Shown: positions 50,605 through 59,233 of the stretch, in pieces
Numbering within the stretch: position 1 is the stretch's first letter
How the letters are laid out: every line of letters begins with the position of its first letter
NCBI RefSeq assembly: GCF_015557435.1
Contig: NZ_JADNOH010000085.1
Coordinates: 1-64,000, forward strand
DNA: 64,000 nucleotides
Reading direction: 5' to 3'
From: Collinsella aerofaciens
Lineage (GTDB): Bacteria; Actinomycetota; Coriobacteriia; Coriobacteriales; Coriobacteriaceae
Notes under the pieces: model-generated
Seen by the model: only the letters and a program-made list of their open reading frames with translations
Told to the model about the DNA's origin: nothing
Database searches by the model: none
Made by a program: the position numbers and the translations under genes

Positions 50605-52539
50605 CTAGTGCCCGCAGATGGCTTGGCGCATGAGGGCAGCGTAGGTGTCGATTCCCGCCTGGGTGAGGTGTGTGCCGTCGTCGACGAGGTATTCGCTGTG
50701 GCCCTCTGAGGCGCCGTTCCAGTCGATGACGCCGGCGTTGTCGTTTTGGGCACAGACGTCACGAATCGTCTGGTTATTGCGGTCCTGTAGCTCGAGCGGT
50801 ACGCGCACGGTCACAAAGTAGATGGGCTTGCCGCCCACGGCATTAATCACGTCCTGTACCTGCTGGGGGTCGCGGATGAGGCCGTTGGTGCCAAGCGCGC
50901 AGATGACCACGCTTGGATCGTAGTTGGCACTGTCCTGTGCATAGACGTCCTGGAAGGTGTAGAACTGGCGGCTCACCACGCCGTCGATGTAGGCGTTGGG
51001 AAGCGCTGCCTGAATGCCAGATTGGGCACCTGCGGTGACCGAGTCGCCGATCATGAGCACGCGGGCGTCGCAGGTCCCGGTCGCCTCGTCGTAGGTAAAG
51101 CTCTTCCAGTCAAGGTTCTTGGGGACCTTTTCGGCGATAGGTCCCTCTTTGGGTTTTTGCTTGGTTGCGTCATCGGATGCGGTGTCGCTGGGCTGGGAAT
51201 CTTTACCGGATGCAGGCTCGGCGCCCTTGTCGTTGGCTCCGTTGTCCTGGGACGAGGTCGCGTTCTGGGCAAGCTCGGGACGGAGCTGCTCGGCGCGGGC
51301 GGTGGCGATGCCTGCCCAGTCAAGCGGCGCGAAGGCAAGTGCGGCGACGCATGCGGCGCCAAGCGCGGGGAGCACCATGGCGGGCGCGAGGACGTGTTTT
51401 CTTGCCGTGCTGTCCTGTTGGGTCGGCTTGTGGGACCAAGGGCGTTCGACGAGGCGATAGAAAACCTCGGCTACCGCAAGAATCAGTACAAGCTGTAATA
51501 CCTGCTCCCACCAGGCGATGCGGGTAGTGCGGGTTGCGGGGTTCATAAGAAGCAGTAGGGGATAGTGCACCAGATAAACCGAGAACGAGCGCTGGCCCAG
51601 CCAGACGAGCGGCTTGACCGACAACAGACGACGCACGATGCACTCCGTATTCTGCACGCAGATGATGAGGAGTCCGGTGGCGAGGGCAAACAGCAAAAAG
51701 CCGCCGCGGTAGAGCCAGGCGCTCTCTCCGGTCAGCATGAGTGCGCCGGCTATAACGGCAACGAGCCACGCGATAGAAATCGCGTTGACCTTTGAGATGC
51801 CCTTGTTGGCGCCGGGGGTATGGATGTCACCGCTCAGCATCTCGCGCAGACGCGGCGCGGCGATGGCGGCTAAGGCTCCGCATAGAAGCTCGGCGGCACG
51901 GGCGTCGGTTCCGTAGTAGACGCGCGATGTGTCGGCGGTGGGATTAAACATGAGGACCATGGCTGCCGTCGACGCAAGCGCGAATGCGATCGTGATGCCG
52001 ATGGCGGTGTTGCGCGACCTGGTTTTGCTGCACAGTGCCATAAGGATGACCGGCCATACCAGATAGAACTGCATAGTGACAGCGCAGAACCACAGGTGCG
52101 TGAGCGGCGAGGGGAGTCCCGCGGCGGCGAAATACGAGACGTTGCGGAAGATGTAGAACCAGTTGCTCAAAAAGAGTGCCGATGGCAGGGCGTCCTGCTG
52201 CACCTTAGGGAGTAGGCTCGGGGCCGCGATGTAGGTGGCGACGGCGGTAAGCGCGATGGTCACGACGATCGGCGGCATCATGCGCGCAATGCGGCGGCAG
52301 ATATAGCGCGGGTACGAGACTCCGTCGCGTGCCGTGGCTCGCATAATGCTTTTGGTGGCGAGATAGCCACTCAGCGTAAAGAAGAGTGTAACGCCCAAAA
52401 AACCGCCGGTCAGGCGGCTGGGGCGAAGGTGATATAGGACGACGCCGGCGATGGCGAGGGCGCGGAGCCCGTCGAGCGCGACGATGCGTTGGTTGCGTTG
52501 AGGCGCGGCATGTGCGGCGCCCGTGGGTGTGTTTTGCAT
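50605..52539 (-). CDS. OatA-like membrane acyltransferase with C-terminal SGNH domain
   Basis: This 644-residue protein has an acyltransferase-3 membrane domain (IVALDGLRALAIAGVVLYHL, GGFLGVTLFFTLSGYL, RRIARMMPP; about ten helices to residue 390) and a Ser/Asp/Lys-rich linker. The extracellular SGNH hydrolase-like domain has block I MIGDSVTAGA, ALGTNG and a catalytic DGTHLTQAG near the end. This is the layout of OatA, which O-acetylates peptidoglycan MurNAc and gives lysozyme resistance. GGAGGAAG precedes the ATG. The target glycan is a family inference. Confidence 0.9.
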   Translation of the reverse strand: MQNTPTGAAHAAPQRNQRIVALDGLRALAIAGVVLYHLRPSRLTGGFLGVTLFFTLSGYLATKSIMRATARDGVSYPRYICRRIARMMPPIVVTIALTAVATYIAAPSLLPKVQQDALPSALFLSNWFYIFRNVSYFAAAGLPSPLTHLWFCAVTMQFYLVWPVILMALCSKTRSRNTAIGITIAFALASTAAMVLMFNPTADTSRVYYGTDARAAELLCGALAAIAAPRLREMLSGDIHTPGANKGISKVNAISIAWLVAVIAGALMLTGESAWLYRGGFLLFALATGLLIICVQNTECIVRRLLSVKPLVWLGQRSFSVYLVHYPLLLLMNPATRTTRIAWWEQVLQLVLILAVAEVFYRLVERPWSHKPTQQDSTARKHVLAPAMVLPALGAACVAALAFAPLDWAGIATARAEQLRPELAQNATSSQDNGANDKGAEPASGKDSQPSDTASDDATKQKPKEGPIAEKVPKNLDWKSFTYDEATGTCDARVLMIGDSVTAGAQSGIQAALPNAYIDGVVSRQFYTFQDVYAQDSANYDPSVVICALGTNGLIRDPQQVQDVINAVGGKPIYFVTVRVPLELQDRNNQTIRDVCAQNDNAGVIDWNGASEGHSEYLVDDGTHLTQAGIDTYAALMRQAICGH

Positions 52540-52642
52540 CGATCTTCCTCCAATGTCGACCTAGCAGTCTAGCGCTCTGCGCGGACAAAGGAAGGGGGTT
52601 CGTGCGGTTGAACAACATGCCGCGGGGCGATGCCTCGCTACG

Positions 52643-52731
52643 CAAAAGCCGCACCTGCGTTGATGCTCAGCTGCCTATATAGAAACGTTTCAGAACCTCT
52701 ACATAGGCAAAAACAACAGCACAGATGCGGC
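52643..52731 (-). terminator. Nested hairpin terminator after crr
   Basis: On the minus strand the outer arms GCCGCATCTG/CAGGTGCGGC are followed by TTTTGCG. The inner arms TGCCTATGTAGA/TCTATATAGGCA carry GAAACGTTTC near the loop. Confidence 0.65.
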
Positions 52732-52773
52732 AAAGATGCGCGGGTGGTTGAGCCTTTATGCGATGATGCTCGG

Positions 52774-53337
52774 CTACTTGGTCTTGGCCACCAGCAGCGG
52801 GTCGCCGAGCTTGACGAGCGGATTGCCGCCGATAAGCGTGCCAGACTCGCCGACGTGGTCGATGCTCTTGAGGCGGTCGAGCTCAGAGACGATGACGGTC
52901 ACGATGTCCTCGTGACCAGCGGCCTTAATGGCCTCGCGGTCGAAGCTGATGAGCGGCTGGCCGGCCTTGACCGTGTCACCCATCTCGACAAAGCGGGCAA
53001 AACCCTTGCCGTTCATTTCCACGGTGCCCAGGCCAACATGGATGAACACACGAAGACCGTCCTCGGTGATCATGCCGATGGAGTGGTTGGTGACGGTGGT
53101 GGCGCCGATACGGCCGTTGGCAGGGGCGTAAATGGTGCCGGTAATGGGCTCGATGCCATAGCCCTGGCCGAGCATGCCCGAGGCGATGGTCTCGTCGGGA
53201 ACCTCACTCAGATTGACGAGCACGCCGTTGACGGGAGCGTAGATGACGCCTTCGCGGGTGGCGAAGCTTGCTGCGGGCGGAACGGACGCCTCGCCCGACG
53301 AAGTGAACGTGGACTTGAGCGAATCGAGCAGACCCAT
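52774..53337 (-). CDS. crr: PTS glucose-type EIIA component
   Basis: EIIA-Glc passes phosphate from HPr to a sugar EIIB and often regulates metabolism. The 187-residue product has the two active-site histidines: His85 in TVTNHSIGM and phospho-acceptor His100 in VFIHVGLGTVEM. A short N-terminal helix (MGLLDSLKS) would bind the membrane or partner. GGAGG seven bases before the ATG sets the start at 53337. It stands alone without EIIBC, so it must serve separate permeases. Confidence 0.93.
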   Translation of the reverse strand: MGLLDSLKSTFTSSGEASVPPAASFATREGVIYAPVNGVLVNLSEVPDETIASGMLGQGYGIEPITGTIYAPANGRIGATTVTNHSIGMITEDGLRVFIHVGLGTVEMNGKGFARFVEMGDTVKAGQPLISFDREAIKAAGHEDIVTVIVSELDRLKSIDHVGESGTLIGGNPLVKLGDPLLVAKTK

Positions 53338-53387
53338 AGATGCCTCCAACGTATCAGGCGCGCATGTTGCACGCGTGTGGTTTGCCG

Positions 53388-53397
53388 GAAACGTTTC
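53388..53397. promoter_or_regulatory. GAAACGTTTC palindrome upstream of crr
   Basis: A perfect 10-bp palindrome typical of LacI/CcpA-family operators, 50 bp before crr. An identical one lies at 52682-52691 in the terminator behind the gene. Confidence 0.45.
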
Positions 53398-53583
53398 GTA
53401 CGTGTTTCCCAGCACGGTCAGCGCTCCTATTTTACGCTGCCTAACGATACCTCTGAACAGCGATTTTGTGATATATCAGTTGAAGGCCAACTTATTGCGG
53501 GGGTGTTTCTGCGCCGCGGGCTCAAGTGGGGTACGCTAGGGTGCGAAAAACGAGTGCGCACGAATCGCACGGAGGGAGCACCT

Positions 53584-54483
53584 ATGATTATTGAGAACCA
53601 TGCGCTGTGGGGCGAGGAGCCGACCGAGGATTATCCGGCGACGTTTACGTATCTGGGTGCCGAGCCGCTGCCCGACAAGCCCAATGGCCGCCGCCCCGCG
53701 GTGATCATCTGCGGCGGAGGTGGGTTTACGCATATCGCTCCGCACGAGCAGGACCCGGTGGCGTTTGCATTTTTGGACCGCGGCTACCAGGCCTTTGTGC
53801 TCAACTATGTGACGAGCGCCACGGGCGACGTGAGCTTTCCGCACCCGCAGGCGGACCTCGCCAAGATGGTCGCTACCGTGCGCGCCAACGCCGACGAGTG
53901 GCATGTCGATCCCAAGCGCGTGTGCATCGTGGGCTTCTCGGCGGGCGGCATGATCTGCGCCTCGTTGGCAACGCAGTGGAAGACCGGACCCTTCGCGGGT
54001 CTTGCCGGGGCTCGTCCGGAGGATATTCGTCCCGACGCCGTGGTGCTGGGCTATCCGTTGCTCGACCTTGCCTATGTGCGCGATATGCAGACGCGCGACC
54101 CGCGCATCGACCTGCGCGTGCCCAAGACGGGTGGCAAGACGGGGCGCGATTTGCTCAACGACTATCTGTCGATGGTGACGGGCGGCGAGGCGACCGATGA
54201 GCACCTGACCGACATTTGCCCTACCACGCATGTTTCGCGCCAGATGCCGCCGACCTTTGTGTGGGGCGTGTCCGACGACAAGACAGCGCCGATCGCACAG
54301 GTCTATCCGTTTGCGCAGCGCATGGCCGAGGAGGGCGTCGCTTGCGAGATGCACGTCTTTGACCAGGGCGGTCACGGCCTTTCGCTCGGCAACGCCAACA
54401 CCGCGGTCGACAACGAGGACAAGCAGGTGGCAGTCCGTCCTTGGATCCGCCTGGCCTTCCGTTTCCTGGAGCGCCATATGTAA
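53584..54483 (+). CDS. Alpha/beta hydrolase (esterase/acetyl-xylan esterase type)
   Basis: This 299-residue cytosolic hydrolase has the oxyanion loop CGGGGFTHIAPHEQ, nucleophile Ser119 in GFSAGG, the acid in WGVSDDKTAP and the catalytic His in DQGGHGLSL. This makes a full triad of the BD-FAE/carboxylesterase type that deacetylates sugars or cuts short esters. There is no signal peptide. GGAGGG precedes the ATG at 53584; the frame is open far upstream but overlaps crr there. The natural substrate is unknown. Confidence 0.88.
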   Translation: MIIENHALWGEEPTEDYPATFTYLGAEPLPDKPNGRRPAVIICGGGGFTHIAPHEQDPVAFAFLDRGYQAFVLNYVTSATGDVSFPHPQADLAKMVATVRANADEWHVDPKRVCIVGFSAGGMICASLATQWKTGPFAGLAGARPEDIRPDAVVLGYPLLDLAYVRDMQTRDPRIDLRVPKTGGKTGRDLLNDYLSMVTGGEATDEHLTDICPTTHVSRQMPPTFVWGVSDDKTAPIAQVYPFAQRMAEEGVACEMHVFDQGGHGLSLGNANTAVDNEDKQVAVRPWIRLAFRFLERHM

Positions 54484-54530
54484 AAGTAGACTACTTGCCC
54501 GTTTCAAAAAGTCTGCTTAGAGGAGGAGCC

Positions 54531-54851
54531 ATGCTTGAGGGTACGTATGTGGTTTTGGCCCAGACGCCGGTGGGGAGCAAGCGCGGCGAGGTGACGTTTT
54601 CACATGGGGTGAACGGCGCGCTCAGGGCAGTACTAAACGTCAGGGGTCTCAATATCGCTCTCTCGGGTGCCCGCGCTGAGTGCGATTTCTTTGAGCTCTC
54701 GGGTACTATCTCCCACGTCCTGATGGGCAAGGCGCCCTTTACATGCACGGGGTCGGTTGAGGGTGATCGACTCACTGCTACCGCGCGGTCGGGTTCCATT
54801 TCGATCTCGCTGAGCGGTATGCGCAAAGAGCTTTCGGGGCGCACCGCATAA
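54531..54851 (+). CDS. Small beta-rich conserved hypothetical protein
   Basis: This 106-residue protein starts MLEGTYVVLAQTPVGSKRGEV and consists mainly of short alternating beta strands (CDFFELSGTISH, FTCTGSVEGDRLTATARSGS). There are no membrane segments. AGGAGG lies four bases before the ATG. It is 47 bp after the esterase gene, with a small hairpin between them (AAGTAGAC/GTCTGCTT). I do not recognise the family; the strand pattern resembles small lipocalin-like or NTF2-unrelated barrels, but no function can be given. Confidence 0.65.
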   Translation: MLEGTYVVLAQTPVGSKRGEVTFSHGVNGALRAVLNVRGLNIALSGARAECDFFELSGTISHVLMGKAPFTCTGSVEGDRLTATARSGSISISLSGMRKELSGRTA

Positions 54852-54972
54852 AGTTTGCGCAGGTAAACATCGGTATTTGACTTTATAAAATAGTTCAGAG
54901 CGCTATCATTTGTCGTTACGAGTTGGTTAGCCCCGGTAAACGGTTAACCGCGTCTAACGAAAGGATGAGCGC

Positions 54973-57333
54973 GTGAAGCTCGATACACTCGAGATTGGAA
55001 AGGACGCCGTTGTCGCATCGGTGGCATCGGACGATCAGGCACTCCGACAGCATATTTTGGACATGGGCCTAACGCCGGGCACCGAAGTCACCATGATGAA
55101 GTACGCCCCCATGGGCGACCCGCTCGAGATCCGCCTGCGTGGCTACGAGTTGACACTGCGCAAGGACGATGCCGCTCGCATCGAGCTTGTGGGTATTCAC
55201 GACACCGATACGGGTCCGCGCGCTAACGCCGCAATCGGCACGACGGAGCATCCGGCCCTGGGCGAGGGGACGTATTCGCCCCGTGCGGCAAAGACGGCCG
55301 TGCCCGAGGGCGCGCCGCTGCACTTTGCCCTCGCCGGCAACCAAAACTGCGGCAAGACCACGTTATTCAACCAGCTGACGGGCTCCAACCAGCATGTCGG
55401 TAACTTTCCCGGCGTGACGGTCGACCGCAAGGACGGCACTATCCGTAACCACCCCGAGGCGAGCGTTACCGACTTGCCCGGTATTTACTCGTTGTCGCCG
55501 TACACGGGCGAAGAAATCGTCAGCCGCCAATTCATCTTGGACGAAGACCCCGACGCCATCATCGACATCATCGACGCCACCAACATCGAGCGTAACCTGT
55601 ACCTGACGCTGCAGCTTATGGAGCTCGATCGTCCCATGGTCATCGCGCTCAACATGATGGACGAGGTGACGGCCAACGGCGGCGCCGTGGACGTCAACCT
55701 GCTCGAGAGCCTGTTGGGAGTGCCGGTCGTCCCCATTAGCGCTGCCCGCAACGAGGGTATCGGCGAGCTGGTGGACCATGCCTTGCATGTGGCGCGTTTC
55801 CGCGAGCGTCCCGGCCGCCTGGACTTCTGCGCACCTGATGGCCCAGACGGCGGCGCACTGCATCGCTGCATCCACGGCATCGCCAACCTTATCGAGGACC
55901 ATGCCGCGACGGCGCACATTCCCGTGCGTTTTGCGGCGACCAAGCTGGTTGAGGGCGACGAGCTGGTGACCGAGGCGCTTCACCTGGATCGCAACGAGCT
56001 CGATGCCATCGAGCACATCATTACCCAGATGGAGGGCGAGGCCGGCACCGACCGCCTGTCCGCGCTGGCCGATATGCGCTTTAGCTTTATCGGCGACGTG
56101 TGTGGGCGTTGCGTCGTCAAGCCGCACGAGAGCCGCGAGCATGTGCGCTCCGTCAAGATCGACCGCATCCTGACAGGTCGTTACACAGCCATTCCGGCGT
56201 TCCTGGTGATCATGGGCCTCGTCTTTTGGCTGACGTTTGGCGTGATCGGCGCGGCGTTGCAGGGACTCATGGAGGACGGCATCGCTGCCGTCATCGCCTC
56301 GGCCGATGCGGGCCTCAAGGCGTTCGGCACCAACGACGTGGTGCGCTCGCTGGCTGTCGACGGCGTGCTTACGGGTGTGGGCAGCGTGCTGACCTTCCTA
56401 CCGATTATCGTCGTGCTCTTCTTGTTCCTCTCCATTCTGGAAGACTCGGGCTACATGGCGCGCGTCGCCTTTGTCATGGACAAAGTCCTGCGTCGCTTTG
56501 GCCTGTCGGGCCGCAGCTTCGTGCCTATGCTCGTCGGTTTTGGCTGCACCGTGCCGGCTATCATGTCGACCCGTACGCTCCCATCCGAGCACGACCGCAA
56601 GATGACGGTTATGCTCACGCCGTTCATGAGCTGTTCGGCCAAGTTGCCGGTCTACGGTCTGCTGTGCGGGGCGTTTTTCCCGCAGGCGACAGTTCCCGCC
56701 ATGGTCTCGCTCTATCTGATTGGCATTGCGGTCGGTTGCATCGCGGCTTTGGTACTCAACCGTACGGCATTTAAGGGCGACCCGGTGCCGTTTATCATGG
56801 AGCTTCCCAATTACCGCCTGCCGAGCGTCAAGACGACGGTGATGCTGGCATGGGATAAGGCCAAGGACTTTATTACCAAAGCCTTTACCATTATCTTTGC
56901 CGCGACCGTGGTCATCTGGTTCCTTCAGACGTTCGATATCCGCTTTAATGTGGTCGCCGATCAGTCGCAAAGCCTGCTTGCGGGCCTCGGCAGCATCATC
57001 GCGCCGGCGCTGACGCCGCTTGGGTTTGGCGACTGGCGTGCATCCACGGCGCTCGTCACCGGACTTATCGCCAAGGAGAGCGTCATCTCGACCCTCACGG
57101 TACTTTTGGGCGCGACCTCGCCCGCGGCGCTGTCGACCATGTTTTCGCCGTTTACTGCCTATGTGTTCCTGGTCTTTACGTTGCTGTACCCGCCGTGCGT
57201 GGCTGCGATCGGCGCCGTCAAGAGCGAGCTGGGCGCGCGCTACGCCGTTGCCGTGTTCGCGTTTCAAGTGACGGTCGCCTGGATCGTGGCGTTTGTCGTG
57301 CATTCGGCGGGCATATTGCTGGGGTTGGCTTAG
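54973..57333 (+). CDS. feoB: FeoA-FeoB fusion, ferrous iron transporter
   Basis: This 786-residue inner-membrane Fe2+ importer carries an N-terminal FeoA SH3-like domain (about residues 1-75). A linker follows, then the FeoB G domain with G1 GNQNCGKTT near residue 122, G3 DLPGIYSLSPY and G4 NMMD. After a helical GDI region come about eight membrane helices with the Gate motifs (FVPMLVGFGCTVPAIMSTRTL, FMSCSAKLPVY). A separate feoA is not needed. The leader has GGTTAGCC and a GGTTAACC half (about 54924-54949), loosely like a DtxR-family site. GAAAGGATGAG precedes the start GTG/ATG region. Confidence 0.93.
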   Translation: MKLDTLEIGKDAVVASVASDDQALRQHILDMGLTPGTEVTMMKYAPMGDPLEIRLRGYELTLRKDDAARIELVGIHDTDTGPRANAAIGTTEHPALGEGTYSPRAAKTAVPEGAPLHFALAGNQNCGKTTLFNQLTGSNQHVGNFPGVTVDRKDGTIRNHPEASVTDLPGIYSLSPYTGEEIVSRQFILDEDPDAIIDIIDATNIERNLYLTLQLMELDRPMVIALNMMDEVTANGGAVDVNLLESLLGVPVVPISAARNEGIGELVDHALHVARFRERPGRLDFCAPDGPDGGALHRCIHGIANLIEDHAATAHIPVRFAATKLVEGDELVTEALHLDRNELDAIEHIITQMEGEAGTDRLSALADMRFSFIGDVCGRCVVKPHESREHVRSVKIDRILTGRYTAIPAFLVIMGLVFWLTFGVIGAALQGLMEDGIAAVIASADAGLKAFGTNDVVRSLAVDGVLTGVGSVLTFLPIIVVLFLFLSILEDSGYMARVAFVMDKVLRRFGLSGRSFVPMLVGFGCTVPAIMSTRTLPSEHDRKMTVMLTPFMSCSAKLPVYGLLCGAFFPQATVPAMVSLYLIGIAVGCIAALVLNRTAFKGDPVPFIMELPNYRLPSVKTTVMLAWDKAKDFITKAFTIIFAATVVIWFLQTFDIRFNVVADQSQSLLAGLGSIIAPALTPLGFGDWRASTALVTGLIAKESVISTLTVLLGATSPAALSTMFSPFTAYVFLVFTLLYPPCVAAIGAVKSELGARYAVAVFAFQVTVAWIVAFVVHSAGILLGLA

Positions 57334-57374
57334 TTATTTATTGACGGCGCAACCTCTGTGTATCGAATTGTTTT

Positions 57375-57412
57375 CGGCCCCGCATCTGTTGCTGACGGAT
57401 GCGGGGCCGTTG
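57375..57412 (+). terminator. Intrinsic terminator after feoB
   Basis: The long stem CGGCCCCGCATC/GATGCGGGGCCG is followed by TTGCT. The T run is weak. Confidence 0.75.
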
Positions 57413-57454
57413 CTATATAATCGCCTCCGCTCAAAATGATTGGAGACGTTATAT

Positions 57455-58651
57455 ATGAGTCAGGCAAGGCAAGACGGCATCACGCTCAGGCAGTGGCTCC
57501 CGCTCGTCGGGCTCACCTGCTGTGCGTTCGTGTTCAACACGTCGGAGTTTATGCCCATCGGCCTTTTGACTGATATCGCCGCGTCGTTCTCGCTCACCGA
57601 GGCCCAGGCGGGCATCATGATCTCGGTCTATGCCTGGGGCGTCATGCTGCTGTCGTTGCCGCTCATGGTGTTCGCTTCGCGCTTCGAGTTCAAGCGGATG
57701 CTGCTGGGCGTGCTCGCCGTGTTCTCGCTCGGCCAGTTTCTGTCCGCTGTGGCGCCGACTTATCCCATCCTGGTCTGCGCGCGCCTGGTGGTCGCTTGCG
57801 CACATGCCGTGTTCTGGTCGGTCGCCTCGATTATGGCGTCGCGCCTGGTTGACACACGCCACGGGGCGCTCGCCATCAGCATGATCGCCACGGGCTCTTC
57901 CATCGCACAGATCTTCGGCCTGCCGCTCGGCCGCGCCATTGGCCTGGCCGTGGGCTGGCGTATGACGTTTGCCGTGGTCGGAGCGCTGTCTGCTGTCGCG
58001 GTCGTCTACCAGGCCACGGTGTTCCCCACCATGCCAGCGGGCGAGCGTTTTACGCTCAAGCAGCTGCCCGACCTGCTCAAGAACCCGTTCCTCATCGCGC
58101 TCTATGTGGTCACGGTCTTTATGGCGACCGGCTATTACGCGGGCTATAGCTATATCGAGCCTTTCCTGGCTCAGGTCGCGCATGTCGACGCAAGCGCCAT
58201 CACCATGACGCTGACGGCGTTTGGCTGCTCTGGTCTGCTCGGAAGCTGGCTGTTCGGTCGGCTGTTCGATGGGCACCGGTTCCCGTTTCTCGCGATTACG
58301 CTCTCCGGCGTGCCGGTGGCCCTGCTGCTCATGGGCCCGGCCGCGTCGTCGCTCGTGGCAGTGCTTGCCGTCTGCGCGCTATGGGGCTGCTGCGCCACGG
58401 CCTTTAATGTGGCGTTTCAGGCCGAGCTCATCAAGCACACGCCGGCGGACTCGTCGGCCGTCGCCATGTCGATCTTCTCGGGCCTGTTCAATCTGGGCAT
58501 TGGCACGGGTACCGCGATCGGCGGAGCCGTGGTTTCGGGCCCCGGTATCGCCTTGATCGGCTACGCGGGCGGTGCGATCGCTGCCGTGGGCGTCATCCTC
58601 GCTATCACGGTGATGTTCCCGGCCATTCGTCGCGCAAAGCCTGTCGCCTAA
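57455..58651 (+). CDS. MFS exporter, SotB-like
   Basis: This 398-residue transporter has twelve membrane helices. It has the SotB/YdeA start FVFNTSEFMPIGLLTDIAASF, which in relatives exports sugars such as arabinose or IPTG, and the helix-5 region ATGSSIAQIFGLPLGRAIG typical of drug/sugar antiporters. TGGAGA lies eight bases before the ATG at 57455. The substrate is not determined; arabinose or other small molecules are possible. Confidence 0.88.
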   Translation: MSQARQDGITLRQWLPLVGLTCCAFVFNTSEFMPIGLLTDIAASFSLTEAQAGIMISVYAWGVMLLSLPLMVFASRFEFKRMLLGVLAVFSLGQFLSAVAPTYPILVCARLVVACAHAVFWSVASIMASRLVDTRHGALAISMIATGSSIAQIFGLPLGRAIGLAVGWRMTFAVVGALSAVAVVYQATVFPTMPAGERFTLKQLPDLLKNPFLIALYVVTVFMATGYYAGYSYIEPFLAQVAHVDASAITMTLTAFGCSGLLGSWLFGRLFDGHRFPFLAITLSGVPVALLLMGPAASSLVAVLAVCALWGCCATAFNVAFQAELIKHTPADSSAVAMSIFSGLFNLGIGTGTAIGGAVVSGPGIALIGYAGGAIAAVGVILAITVMFPAIRRAKPVA

Positions 58652-58667
58652 CCACGTCCCCTCATCA

Positions 58668-58732
58668 GTTGCGGTGAAATACGGACTGCTGGGCCCAATA
58701 AACCCGGCAAACAGTCCGCATTTCACCGCAAC
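58668..58732. repeat. Long hairpin with GTTGCGGTGAAAT arms
   Basis: The arms GTTGCGGTGAAATACGGACTG-type (21 bp, one mismatch) lie at 58668-58688 and 58712-58732 around a 23-nt loop. No T run follows, so it is not a normal terminator. Confidence 0.7.
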
Positions 58733-58748
58733 TTAGAAAGGGACTGGG

Positions 58749-58781
58749 GTAGCTAATTTGGGACGGGGCTTTTTTAGCTAC
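58749..58781. repeat. Hairpin repeat with GTAGCTAA arms
   Basis: GTAGCTAA/TTAGCTAC arms enclose TTTGGGACGGGGCTTT. It is related to 8317-8348 and to the inverted half-copy at 29703-29725. Confidence 0.65.
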
Positions 58782-58805
58782 CTCGCTGAGCATACGTAAA
58801 AGAGG

Positions 58806-58845
58806 CCGAGGCCGCTCCGGTGTGTGCTGGAGTGGCCTCGGTTTT
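58806..58845. terminator. Bidirectional terminator
   Basis: The stem CCGAGGCC-CTCC/GGAG-GGCCTCGG is followed by TTTTGTG on plus and CCTCTTTT on minus. It probably ends the toxin-immunity operon on the minus strand. Confidence 0.75.
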
Positions 58846-58864
58846 GTGTCTGCGTATGATCGAC

Positions 58865-59233
58865 CTAGAGCTCGTCTTGGGGGACGACAGCCGTAAGTTG
58901 CTCGTTCTCAAATACCGCAGCAAGTCCGTGTTCGGGGTCAAAGCGATAGTTGCACATGAGCGCTGCTTTGCGAGCATCATCGCTCCGAAGTACCACGATA
59001 CTGGTCGGAATAACGTATCTAAAGATGTTTGTAATGGGGCCCTCGATCTGATCGCCGTCTCTTTCGAGACAATAATCTTCGATCGCTTCCTTGCTGTCCT
59101 CAACGGTATCCCAGCTTGCAAGCAGGGCGCCCTTTGCTTCCTTTTGAATGTCGAGGACGCCTTGGTCCGAGTCACACTCGTAATAGACGGGGAGCGAGAA
59201 ATCCCTGCCCCACAGATTCATGCCGTTAGTCAT
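58865..59233 (-). CDS. Presumed immunity protein for the nuclease toxin
   Basis: This acidic 122-residue soluble protein is rich in Asp and Glu (CDSDQGVLDIQKEAKGALLA, ...EDSKEAIEDYCLERDGDQIEG). Small acidic proteins directly after a toxin gene are the usual form of immunity proteins. The ATG at 59233 overlaps the toxin stop, and ATG 59221 is the alternative start. No membrane segment or signal is present. The assignment rests on position and composition, since I cannot name the family. Confidence 0.65.
   Translation of the reverse strand: MTNGMNLWGRDFSLPVYYECDSDQGVLDIQKEAKGALLASWDTVEDSKEAIEDYCLERDGDQIEGPITNIFRYVIPTSIVVLRSDDARKAALMCNYRFDPEHGLAAVFENEQLTAVVPQDEL

Noticed and set aside
52630-53583. 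Plus-strand coding sequence fused to the front of the alpha/beta hydrolase
   Set aside because: The open frame upstream of 53584 overlaps crr in antisense. GGAGGG before 53584 and the family N-terminus show the real start.
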